The notes under the pieces were generated by a model, which was not told where the DNA came from, made no database searches, and saw only the letters and a program-made list of their open reading frames with translations. A DNA stretch of 64,000 nucleotides from Pseudomonas uvaldensis. GTDB taxonomy: Bacteria > Pseudomonadota > Gammaproteobacteria > Pseudomonadales > Pseudomonadaceae. The translations under genes were made by a program, and so were the position numbers. Where the stretch lies: contig NZ_JAIWKS010000001.1 in assembly GCF_021271205.1 (NCBI RefSeq), positions 1 to 64,000 on the forward strand. Reading direction: 5' to 3'. Below are positions 56,676 through 64,000 of the stretch, in pieces. How positions within the stretch are numbered: the stretch's first letter is position 1; each line of letters starts with the position of its first letter.

Positions 56676-57412
56676 CCCGACATGAGCAAGCCATTCTCAT
56701 CACCCCCGATGACAAACGTGTCGACCCCGAGCATCGCCGGCGAATGGACGCCGCCATCCACCGGCAGGGCCGTGGCTGGCTGACCGGCCGCCCCGGCGGG
56801 CGGCCCTGGACCGTCTCGCGGACCAATCGGGTGGTGGCCTGCCTCGGCGCGCTGACCCTGCTGGTACTGTTATGCCCGTTGCTGCTTGGCCTGGCGGTGC
56901 TGGTCAAGGTTTCCAGTCCCGGCCCGGTGCTGTTCGTGCAAAAACGCACCGGCTACCGCGGCCGTGTCTTCGGCATGTACAAGTTTCGCACCATGATCGC
57001 TGACGCCGAGGCCCTCAAGGAGTCGCTGCGCCACCTCAACAAGCACGGTGCCGACGCCATCGACTTCAAGATCGACAACGATCCGCGCGTCACCCCCATC
57101 GGCCGGTTCCTGCGTCGCAGCAGCCTCGACGAACTGCCGAACCTGATCAATGTAGTGACCGGCGACATGCGTCTGGTGGGCCCACGGCCGACCTCGTTCA
57201 ATGCCTATCGCTACAAGGACAACCATCTCGCTCGTCTGAGCATCTACCCCGGCCTCACTGGCCTCTGGCAGATCTCCGGACGCAGCAATATCGACTTCGA
57301 CCAGCGCGTGGAACTGGACCTCAGCTACATCGCCGAGCAGAGCCTGTTGCTGGATTTGAAGATCCTGATGATTACCCCCTTCAAAGTGTTCAGCGGCCAC
57401 GGAGCGAGTTAA
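56672..57412 (+). CDS. Polyprenyl-phosphate sugar-1-phosphate transferase
   Basis: A 246-residue initiating glycosyltransferase with one membrane hairpin (VACLGALTLLVLLCPLLLGL) and the bacterial sugar transferase domain: MYKFRTM, DPRVTPIGRFLRRSSLDELP, LVGPRP and PGLTGLWQISGR. It would begin the repeat unit on undecaprenyl phosphate. CGGAGGAG precedes the ATG, which overlaps the epimerase stop. Confidence 0.93.
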   Translation: MTRHEQAILITPDDKRVDPEHRRRMDAAIHRQGRGWLTGRPGGRPWTVSRTNRVVACLGALTLLVLLCPLLLGLAVLVKVSSPGPVLFVQKRTGYRGRVFGMYKFRTMIADAEALKESLRHLNKHGADAIDFKIDNDPRVTPIGRFLRRSSLDELPNLINVVTGDMRLVGPRPTSFNAYRYKDNHLARLSIYPGLTGLWQISGRSNIDFDQRVELDLSYIAEQSLLLDLKILMITPFKVFSGHGAS

Positions 57413-58057
57413 ATGGACGGTTCAACGAATATCCTGACCATCGCAAGCCCGAGCGAGACCAACCTGACCTCGACCGTGCTCGATCCTTCCTTGCGGATCC
57501 TGCTTCTGACGGCCGCCAACACCGGCACCGGAACCAGCACCAGTGCCATGGCGCTGGCGGCTCAACTGGCGCAGATGAGCAGCGGGCGCGTGCTGCTGGT
57601 GGATGCCAGCCAGTCCCCTCGCAACCTCAGCCAGCAACTGTCGCTGCACAAAGAGCGCGGCTTCAGCGACCTGCTGTTCAACACCCTCGCCCCGCCCTTG
57701 TTACAGGACTGCGTGGTGCAGGTGTCCAGCCTGCCGTTCGACGTGCTGCCCCTCGGCCGCCTCGGACGCAGTGCCGAACGCCTGAACCCCGAGCAACTGC
57801 GCCATTTGTTCAGGCACCTGGCGGCGCAGTACCGCTTCGTGGTGATCGACACCGACGCAGTGTATTCGGCCACCGACACCCTGGTCATGAGTGCCCAGGT
57901 CGACGGCGTGGTGCTGGTGGTCCGCGGCGAGGACACCCGCTGGGAGGTGGCCCAGGCCGCCCGCCAGCGCCTGGCCCAGGCCGGCGCGAAAGTGGTGGGC
58001 AGCGTCTTCAACCGCCGCAAGTACTACATGCCCAAGTGGCTCTACAACAACCTTTAA
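57413..58057 (+). CDS. CpsD/BY-kinase-like ATPase with degenerate active site
   Basis: A 214-residue P-loop protein of the ParA/BY-kinase fold. The Walker A region AANTGTGTSTS has Thr41 where Lys is normally invariant; Walker A' (VLLVDASQSPR) lacks the second Asp and Walker B reads VIDTDAV instead of VIDTPP. The tail RRKYYMPKWLYNNL holds three Tyr. It is probably a non-kinase regulator or scaffold. The start lies directly after the sugar transferase stop (TAAATG). Confidence 0.85.
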   Translation: MDGSTNILTIASPSETNLTSTVLDPSLRILLLTAANTGTGTSTSAMALAAQLAQMSSGRVLLVDASQSPRNLSQQLSLHKERGFSDLLFNTLAPPLLQDCVVQVSSLPFDVLPLGRLGRSAERLNPEQLRHLFRHLAAQYRFVVIDTDAVYSATDTLVMSAQVDGVVLVVRGEDTRWEVAQAARQRLAQAGAKVVGSVFNRRKYYMPKWLYNNL

Positions 58058-58077
58058 GCGTGCAGAAGGATGACGAG

Positions 58078-59100
58078 ATGAACGCCAAGATGCTTGTCCT
58101 GCTGTTGCTGCCGCTGGCCGGTTGCTCCAGTACTTCCGATACCCGATCGATGCCGGTGCAGATCCTCACGGCCCCGCCGGCCAATGCCCAGGCCACCGAC
58201 ATGCCCAAGGTCGAACAGACCCTGCGGCCCCAGGACGTGCTGGATGTGATTTTCCACATCGGCACCACCGGCACCCAGGCCTATCGCGTACAACCGGGCG
58301 ACCAGGTTGCGCTGAACTTCACCGCCGCCAGCCAGCTCAATGGTTCGCAACTGGTGATGCCCGACGGCACTATCGAACTGCCGGGAGCCAACACCTCGGT
58401 GAAGATCGCCGGACTGACCACCGACGAAGCCCGCCTGGCGGTGCAGCGTGCCTATGACCAGAAAATGCTGTTCCAGCCCAATCGCAACCAGTTGACCGTG
58501 ATGGTGACCAACCCTCTGACCAGCGAGGTCAACCTCAAGAACACCCTGACCCACCCCGGTACCGGCATGAGCCGGGAAATCACCGTGGGCAGGGATGGCT
58601 ATGCAAGCTTTCCGGAAATCGGCTCGGTGCCTCTGCAGGGCATGACGGTCAATCAACTGGAAACCTTTCTCAATGAGCGTTACGCCCAACTGCCGGGGCA
58701 CATGACCGTCGATGTGCTGCTCAAGTCCACCGCCGGCAACGAGATCTACGTCCTCGGTGAAGTGGCCCAGCCCGGCTCCTACCCGATTCGCCGTCCGATC
58801 TCGGTGCTCGAGGCGCTGACCCTGGCCCGCGGAACGAACGTCAAGGCACGTCTCGATTCGGTGGTGATCATGCGCCGTAACGGTAATCAGGTCGAAGCCC
58901 GCCACTACGACGTGGAAAGAGCCCTGAGCGGGGATGCGACACAAATCGCCTACCTGCAACCGGAGGACATGCTCTACGTGCCCAAGACCAAGCTGGCCAG
59001 CGCCGGCGAACTGGCCAGGCAACTGGCCGACGTGGTGCTGTTCCAGGGCGTGGGGTTCAGCTTCGGCTACCGCGTCGACAACAAAGGCAGCGACAACTGA
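58078..59100 (+). CDS. Polysaccharide export lipoprotein (Wza family)
   Basis: A 340-residue outer-membrane exporter with lipobox LLPLAGC, a Poly_export domain (LRPQDVLDVIFHIG) and SLBB domains (VLGEVAQPGSYPIRRPISVL). It forms the export channel for the polymer. AAGGA precedes ATG 58078. Confidence 0.93.
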   Translation: MNAKMLVLLLLPLAGCSSTSDTRSMPVQILTAPPANAQATDMPKVEQTLRPQDVLDVIFHIGTTGTQAYRVQPGDQVALNFTAASQLNGSQLVMPDGTIELPGANTSVKIAGLTTDEARLAVQRAYDQKMLFQPNRNQLTVMVTNPLTSEVNLKNTLTHPGTGMSREITVGRDGYASFPEIGSVPLQGMTVNQLETFLNERYAQLPGHMTVDVLLKSTAGNEIYVLGEVAQPGSYPIRRPISVLEALTLARGTNVKARLDSVVIMRRNGNQVEARHYDVERALSGDATQIAYLQPEDMLYVPKTKLASAGELARQLADVVLFQGVGFSFGYRVDNKGSDN

Positions 59101-59117
59101 ATCGCAGGTGACCGATC

Positions 59118-60710
59118 ATGAATCCCAAGGAAAACTATCTGCACGAGTTCTTCAGGATCTTCTTCGCCAACAAGCAGTGGGTGAAGCGCATTTTCCTGAT
59201 TTTCGCCGTGATCGCCCTGGCGCTGCCACTGATGCTCAAGCAGAGCTTCGATATCACCGCCCAGGTGATTGTGCAGTCGAAAAAACTCTCCCAGGGCGAT
59301 GCGACCACATCGCTGAACCAGGAAAACGCTACGTTCATTCCACCGTCCCTGGCGGACATGGAAACTGAGAGCAACATCCTGCGCTCGCCGGCCCTGATCC
59401 GGCAGACCATCAGCACCCTGCGCGACCGTGGCGAGTACACCCCCAGCCCAGGCATTTTCAACAAATGGGTGAGCGAGCCGTTCAAACGCTACATCACCAC
59501 GCCACTGCGCGAACTCGTGGTCAACCCGTTGCGTGATGGCTTGGGTCTGGAAGTCGACCCGGTGCGCGACACCGTGCTCGACACGCTTACCGACGACGCC
59601 ATCGAAAACCTGAAGATCGAAACCCTGCCCGGCTCTAACGTGATCTCCATCACTTACAGCTTCGGCGATCCGGCCGAGGGCACCCGGTTCGTCGCGCAAC
59701 TGCTGCAAAACTACCTCAGCAGCCGCCAAGACCTGCAGTCGATCGAGCTGCCGCAAACCTTTTATGAACAGAAGAGAACTCAATACCAGACACGCCTCGA
59801 CGGCCTGGAAGGCAACCGGTTGGCATTGCTGGAGAAAATCGGCTCGGCCGATCCCAAAGAGGAAATTACTTTCCGCCTGAACGCCATCAACACCGAAGAG
59901 CAGGCCCTGAACCTGTACCAGGACCGCTTGCTGCAAAGCCAACGCTGGCTCGATTACCTCAAGACCAGCCTGGCATCGGCCAACAGTTCGCGGTTCAACG
60001 ACTACACGTTCCCATTCACCTTCACCACCACCGTGGACAACATTGCCTTCGAAGACCGGGAAATCAAGCAACTGGGTGAGCAACTGACCGGCCAGGTCAG
60101 CCGCTACATGAATGACTTGGCGATCTTCCAGCCCGGCAGCGAACCGATGCTGCTGGCCCGGGAACAGATCGTGCGGACCCGCCAGCAATTCCTGAAAGTA
60201 GTGAGCAACCGGATCCAGGAACGTACCACTGACCTGGCGGTGGTCAGCTCAGTGATCGACCAGAAGCAGGAGCGTATCGCCGCCTTCAAGGAGCGCATCC
60301 ATCAGTTGCAGACAACCCAGACCAAGCTGCAGCAAATGGACACCGAGATCAACGCCCTGCATGCGGCGTTCTCCACCTACGCCCAGCGGTTTGCCGAGGC
60401 CAGCACCGCCCGCTCGCTGGACAACGACCTGTCCAACGCCCGGGTGCTGAGCCCACCGTTCGAACCGACCGCCCCGGCCTTCCCGAAACCGGCGCTGATC
60501 ATTGCCTTCGGCCTGTTCAGTGGACTGCTGCTGGCCATCGCCCTGGTCTATGTGCGTGAGTTCTTCGACCATCGGTTCAAACATCCGGCACAGATCAGCC
60601 AGCAACTGGACGTGCCCGTGCTGCTGGTGATCAACGAGCAATCCCCCGACCCGATCAATCCGCATCGCAACTGGAGCCTGCCCAGCCTCGTCCATTGGGT
60701 GCGCAATTGA
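59118..60710 (+). CDS. Polysaccharide co-polymerase (Wzz/GNVR family), no kinase domain
   Basis: A 530-residue inner-membrane protein with membrane segments near 24-42 and 458-480, a Wzz N-terminal domain and a long periplasmic coiled coil (about 190-400). It has no cytoplasmic P-loop kinase; the separate degenerate gene at 57413 may be its detached partner. It controls chain length and links to the Wza exporter. Confidence 0.88.
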   Translation: MNPKENYLHEFFRIFFANKQWVKRIFLIFAVIALALPLMLKQSFDITAQVIVQSKKLSQGDATTSLNQENATFIPPSLADMETESNILRSPALIRQTISTLRDRGEYTPSPGIFNKWVSEPFKRYITTPLRELVVNPLRDGLGLEVDPVRDTVLDTLTDDAIENLKIETLPGSNVISITYSFGDPAEGTRFVAQLLQNYLSSRQDLQSIELPQTFYEQKRTQYQTRLDGLEGNRLALLEKIGSADPKEEITFRLNAINTEEQALNLYQDRLLQSQRWLDYLKTSLASANSSRFNDYTFPFTFTTTVDNIAFEDREIKQLGEQLTGQVSRYMNDLAIFQPGSEPMLLAREQIVRTRQQFLKVVSNRIQERTTDLAVVSSVIDQKQERIAAFKERIHQLQTTQTKLQQMDTEINALHAAFSTYAQRFAEASTARSLDNDLSNARVLSPPFEPTAPAFPKPALIIAFGLFSGLLLAIALVYVREFFDHRFKHPAQISQQLDVPVLLVINEQSPDPINPHRNWSLPSLVHWVRN

Positions 60711-61810
60711 ACGCGCCCTTTGCGCCGGCCCACCGCAGCGGCCCCCTGCCGATCATTCATTTGCTCGACAGCGGCGGCTTCTACGGGGCCGAGCGGATGC
60801 TGCTCGATCATTGCCTGGCCACGCCTGGGCAGCACCAGGTCGTGTTCCTGGCGGCGCCGCCGACCTTGATCACGCGCTTTCGCCAGGCCGGTGTCGATTG
60901 CCTCCAGTGCGGCTCCTGGGGCGAGCTGCTGCAGCATCTGCGTCAACGGCGCAGCGAACAGCCGCTGCTCAACACCCACAATTTCAAGGGGTTGTTGTTC
61001 GGCTGGGCCGCCGCCACGCTGTTGCGCCTGCCACTGGTGATTACCCAGCACGGGTTCACGCCGCGCAGTCCCAAGCAGCGCTTTTACACCTGGTTGAGTT
61101 TGCAACTGTGTCGCACCGCCTCGGTCAAGCGAGTGGTCTGCGTGGCCGAAAGCATCGCCACGCTGCACCGCGAGGCCAGCGTTCGGGCGGAAAAGCTCGA
61201 CGTGATTCCCAACGGATTGCCGGCCGTCAGCGCGCCGCTGGCTCACCGCGACGACAGGCAGCGCTGGCGGGTCGGCTATGTGGGCCGCTTGAGCATCGAG
61301 AAAGGCCCGGACCTGTTCCTCGACGCCATGATCCCTCTGTGCCAGCGACATCCGTCATTGCACGCAGTGATGCTCGGCGACGGCCCGGAACGTCAGGCCC
61401 TGCTCAGGCGCATCACCGACGCCGGCCTGCCCAAACGCATCGAGCTGCCGGGCTATCAGACCGACATGAATACCTGGTGGAGTCGCCTCGACGCCCTGGT
61501 GATCAGTTCACGCACCGAAGGCACACCGATGATTCTGCTCGAAGCGATGCAGGCCGGTGTGCCAGTGGTGGCCTTCAGCGTTGGCGGCATTCCCGACGTA
61601 CTGCAGGACCGCCACAACGGCCTGCTCGCCACACCCGCCGACAGCGCCGAACTGGCCCGACAGATCGAAACGTTGTACAGCGAGCCGCCATTGGCCCGGA
61701 TTCTTGCTGACAACGCCCGTCGTACCCAACAGGACCGCTATGACCTGCGCACGCTGGCCGAACGCTGGTCACAGCTCTACGTCCGCACGGCACGGGAGGC
61801 TCGCTCATGA
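60707..61810 (+). CDS. Glycosyltransferase family 4
   Basis: A 367-residue retaining glycosyltransferase with the GT4 E-x7-E motif EGTPMILLE and an N-terminal GGFYGAERML. The start is TTG at 60707 overlapping the Wzz stop (TTGA); a TTG four codons earlier (60695) is possible. The donor sugar is unknown. Confidence 0.88.
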   Translation: MNAPFAPAHRSGPLPIIHLLDSGGFYGAERMLLDHCLATPGQHQVVFLAAPPTLITRFRQAGVDCLQCGSWGELLQHLRQRRSEQPLLNTHNFKGLLFGWAAATLLRLPLVITQHGFTPRSPKQRFYTWLSLQLCRTASVKRVVCVAESIATLHREASVRAEKLDVIPNGLPAVSAPLAHRDDRQRWRVGYVGRLSIEKGPDLFLDAMIPLCQRHPSLHAVMLGDGPERQALLRRITDAGLPKRIELPGYQTDMNTWWSRLDALVISSRTEGTPMILLEAMQAGVPVVAFSVGGIPDVLQDRHNGLLATPADSAELARQIETLYSEPPLARILADNARRTQQDRYDLRTLAERWSQLYVRTAREARS

Positions 61811-63177
61811 TTGTCCCGCTTTCGATTGTCAGCCTGCTGGCCCTGGTTTGCCTGGCGTTGCTGGCCAGTCCCTATCCGTTCCTGGCGCCCGGCGCCGTGC
61901 TGGGTCTGGTGGGTGTCGCCGTGCTGTACCGCAGGCCCGTCTGGGGTTTGCTGGGCATCGCCGCACTGGTGCCGTTCGAAGGGCTGTTCAAGGACAACGC
62001 CTTTTCCGGCACCAAGTTCCTCGGCCTGGCGCTGGTGTTGATTCTGATGCTGCAATTGGCCCTGCGTCAGATTCCGGAGACGCGCCTGCGCAGCAATATC
62101 TGGCGGCCACTGGTCGGTTTCATGATGCTGTACGGCCTGAGCCTGTTGCTGTCGGAAAACATGGACCTGTCCCTGACGCATTTTCGCGACCTGGGGGTGG
62201 GTCTGGTCCTGTTCGTGATAACACTGTTGATTGGCCGCGAACTGAACCTGGACCTGTTCTGCCGAGTGGTGACCCTGAGCGTTGCCACGACCTGCGTGAT
62301 GGCGATGTTTTCCGCCCGGTACCAGGAACAGGGGCGCGCCTCGGGGCTGCTGGCAGACCCGAACGTCTTTGCTCTGCTGATCGCCTTCACCGTGCCCCTG
62401 GCGTTGCTGCTGGTGATGCGCGGCCCGAGCCTGCTACATCGCTTGTTCTGGGGCGGCTGCTTCATCCTGTTACTGGGGGGCATGACCAAGACCGAGTCGC
62501 GCTCGGGGCTGGTGGTGTTGATGCTCAGCCTGATGATCGGCCTCTACCACTATCGCGCACAATTGCCACGCGTCCGCCCACGACACCTGGGGTTCGCCAT
62601 GCTCGGGCTGGCCATTCTGATACCCGTGGCAATCGCCGTGATGCCGGACGGTTACGTGGCACGCATCCAGTCATTGAGCATCCTCAGTAACGGCGCCCGC
62701 GCCCACCAGGACGAATCCCTGGGGCGCCGCGCCTCGTACATCGTCGTCGGCAGTCAGATGATCCGGGAGAACCCCGTGCTGGGCTCGGGCCCCGGCACCT
62801 TCCCGCTGCATTACGCACCCACCGGCTACGCCAAGGCGTTCTCGGCCAACCGCAAGCTCGGTGACCTGTATCGCCGGGCCCATAACACCTATCTGGAGAT
62901 CTTCAGCGAAATCGGCATTCCGGGCGGGTTGATGTTCGTCGGCATGCTCGGCCTGGGCCTGTACAACCTGTGGCACGCCCGCCGGCTCTGGCTGGCGCGC
63001 CGGGACTGGGCGCAGGCGGACTTGCTGACGCACCTGGGCACGAGCTTCCTGTCGCTGATGCTGTTCCTGATGTTCCTCAGCGCCCCGAACCATAAATTGC
63101 TGTGGATCATGCTCGCCCTCACCAGCGTGCTGCGCTACGACGCTGAACAGGCCCCGCCACGAGAGGCTCGCCCATGA
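61807..63177 (+). CDS. O-antigen ligase/polymerase family (Wzy-type) membrane protein
   Basis: A 456-residue protein with about 11 membrane segments and the Wzy_C loop RRAHNTYLEIFSEIGIPGG, which carries the family His. As a polymerase it would join repeat units in the periplasm. Start overlaps the previous stop (ATGA). Confidence 0.86.
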   Translation: MIVPLSIVSLLALVCLALLASPYPFLAPGAVLGLVGVAVLYRRPVWGLLGIAALVPFEGLFKDNAFSGTKFLGLALVLILMLQLALRQIPETRLRSNIWRPLVGFMMLYGLSLLLSENMDLSLTHFRDLGVGLVLFVITLLIGRELNLDLFCRVVTLSVATTCVMAMFSARYQEQGRASGLLADPNVFALLIAFTVPLALLLVMRGPSLLHRLFWGGCFILLLGGMTKTESRSGLVVLMLSLMIGLYHYRAQLPRVRPRHLGFAMLGLAILIPVAIAVMPDGYVARIQSLSILSNGARAHQDESLGRRASYIVVGSQMIRENPVLGSGPGTFPLHYAPTGYAKAFSANRKLGDLYRRAHNTYLEIFSEIGIPGGLMFVGMLGLGLYNLWHARRLWLARRDWAQADLLTHLGTSFLSLMLFLMFLSAPNHKLLWIMLALTSVLRYDAEQAPPREARP

Positions 63178-64000
63178 GCCGGGTCAGCATCGTGATTCCG
63201 ATGTACAACGAAGCCCGGCACATCGAGCGCACGCTATTGGCAGCCCGGGAAGCGGCTCGCCAGGCAGCGCTGGAGTGCGAATTGATCGTGGTGGACAACG
63301 GCTCCGACGACCATGGCCCGCGCATCGCCAACGAGCTGGGCGCGCGCGTGTTGATCGTGCCCGACGTACACATCGGCGCGCTACGTAATCGCGGTGCCGC
63401 TGTTGCCAGCGGCGAGTGGCTGGCGTTCATCGACGCTGACATCGAGATGCCCGCCAACTGGCTCACGTCGCTGCTGGAACTGGAAAGCCGCCAGGGCGAT
63501 GTGCTGGGACTGGACCTGGACACCCCACGCCAGGCGCCATGGTTTGCCGAAGCCTGGCAACGCCGCAGCCAGCGCCCCGGCGCCCATCGCCTGCATCGAG
63601 TGCAGTGGCTGCCCAGTGCCAACCTGTTGATGCGTCGTTCATGGTTCGAACGGGTCGATGGTTTCGATGAAACACTGCGCACCGGCGAGGACAAGGATTT
63701 CTCCTTGCGCCTGCGCCAGGCCGGCGCGCAGTTGTTACTGGTCAACGAAAGCGTGGCCCTGCACTGGGGCTATGAAGGCAGTTGGCGCGAGTGGATGAGC
63801 AAGGAACTCTGGCGCCAGGGCAGTCACGTGCAACTGCTGCGCAGCCATGGCCCGAGTCTGCGCCTGCTGCGTTTCCCGGCCCTGTCCATCGGCATCTGGG
63901 GGCTGGATCTGCTGGCACTGGTCGCGCTGCTACAGGGCCAGCTGGGTCTGGCACTGATGATCCTGCTGGTTTCCTCGTTGCCAACGCTGCTGCTCAGCCT
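63174..64000 (+). CDS. Glycosyltransferase family 2 (partial at window end)
   Basis: An open frame from ATG 63174, overlapping the previous stop (ATGA), runs off the window without a stop. It has the GT2 fold: VSIVIPMYNEARHIERTL, NGSDDHG, FIDADIE (DXD-type) and GEDKDFSLRLRQAG. The C-terminal end visible here begins a hydrophobic segment. Downstream genes of the polysaccharide locus, such as the flippase, are outside the window. Confidence 0.88.
   Translation, partial: MSRVSIVIPMYNEARHIERTLLAAREAARQAALECELIVVDNGSDDHGPRIANELGARVLIVPDVHIGALRNRGAAVASGEWLAFIDADIEMPANWLTSLLELESRQGDVLGLDLDTPRQAPWFAEAWQRRSQRPGAHRLHRVQWLPSANLLMRRSWFERVDGFDETLRTGEDKDFSLRLRQAGAQLLLVNESVALHWGYEGSWREWMSKELWRQGSHVQLLRSHGPSLRLLRFPALSIGIWGLDLLALVALLQGQLGLALMILLVSSLPTLLLS

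Overview
The window is ordinary high-G+C chromosome of a Pseudomonas, most likely of the P. fluorescens group. The evidence is the gene order thrS-infC-rpmI-rplT-pheST-ihfA-merR followed by tRNA-Pro, an RsmE-type CsrA, a DUF1654 protein, and many copies of the REP hairpin built around a GTGGGAGC-type core that is typical of this group. I see no prophage, insertion sequence, integrase or CRISPR array. Most genes are close-packed, many with 1-4 base start/stop overlaps.

Layout. 1-7.4 kb (minus strand): tRNA-Pro fragment, MerR regulator, ihfA, pheT, pheS, rplT, rpmI, infC, thrS. 7.8-9.5 kb: small secreted protein, cold-shock protein, I78-type inhibitor lipoprotein, small hypothetical. 9.6-16.5 kb (minus): a ribose/nucleoside operon rbsB-rbsA-rbsC-rbsR-rbsK-rbsD plus a periplasmic nucleoside hydrolase, with a palindromic LacI-family operator. 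16.8-17.8 kb (plus): a DUF1654 protein and a secreted endonuclease I behind a strong LexA box. 17.8-24.0 kb: SPOR lipoprotein, rsmE, DUF2214 protein, cysS, glnS, ppiB, lpxH. 24.1-29.0 kb (minus): marR plus a tripartite EmrAB/outer-membrane-factor efflux operon with two operator palindromes. 29.2-36.3 kb: tamB, tamA, GNAT acetyltransferase, xthA. 36.5-37.9 kb: a PstS-like/OmpA fusion behind a Pho box. 38.3-46.1 kb: CPG2-type peptidase, alpha/beta hydrolase, glcDEF and a DUF1338 (HglS-type) dioxygenase. 46.4-47.7 kb: an orphan type VI secretion Hcp, a structured non-coding region and two small hypotheticals. 47.8-52.0 kb (minus): an AttEFGH-like ABC exporter with a lipocalin-like lipoprotein. 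52.2-53.9 kb: a phosphoethanolamine-transferase-like membrane enzyme. 54.3-64.0 kb (plus, running off the end): an exopolysaccharide locus with ugd, UDP-uronate epimerase, polyprenyl-phosphate sugar transferase, a kinase-like ATPase with a broken P-loop, Wza-like exporter, Wzz-like protein, two glycosyltransferases and a Wzy/ligase-type polymerase.

The most interesting points are regulatory or combinatorial: an SOS-type promoter driving a secreted nuclease with a DUF1654 partner; a Pho-box-controlled PstS-OmpA fusion; an exopolysaccharide locus with a possible FleQ box and a BY-kinase homologue lacking the catalytic lysine; a glcDEF-HglS gene set that could couple 2-oxoadipate breakdown to hydroxyacid oxidation; and a MarR operator sitting exactly in the promoter spacer of an efflux operon. 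All functions come from recognised motifs and family knowledge; no database search was run.
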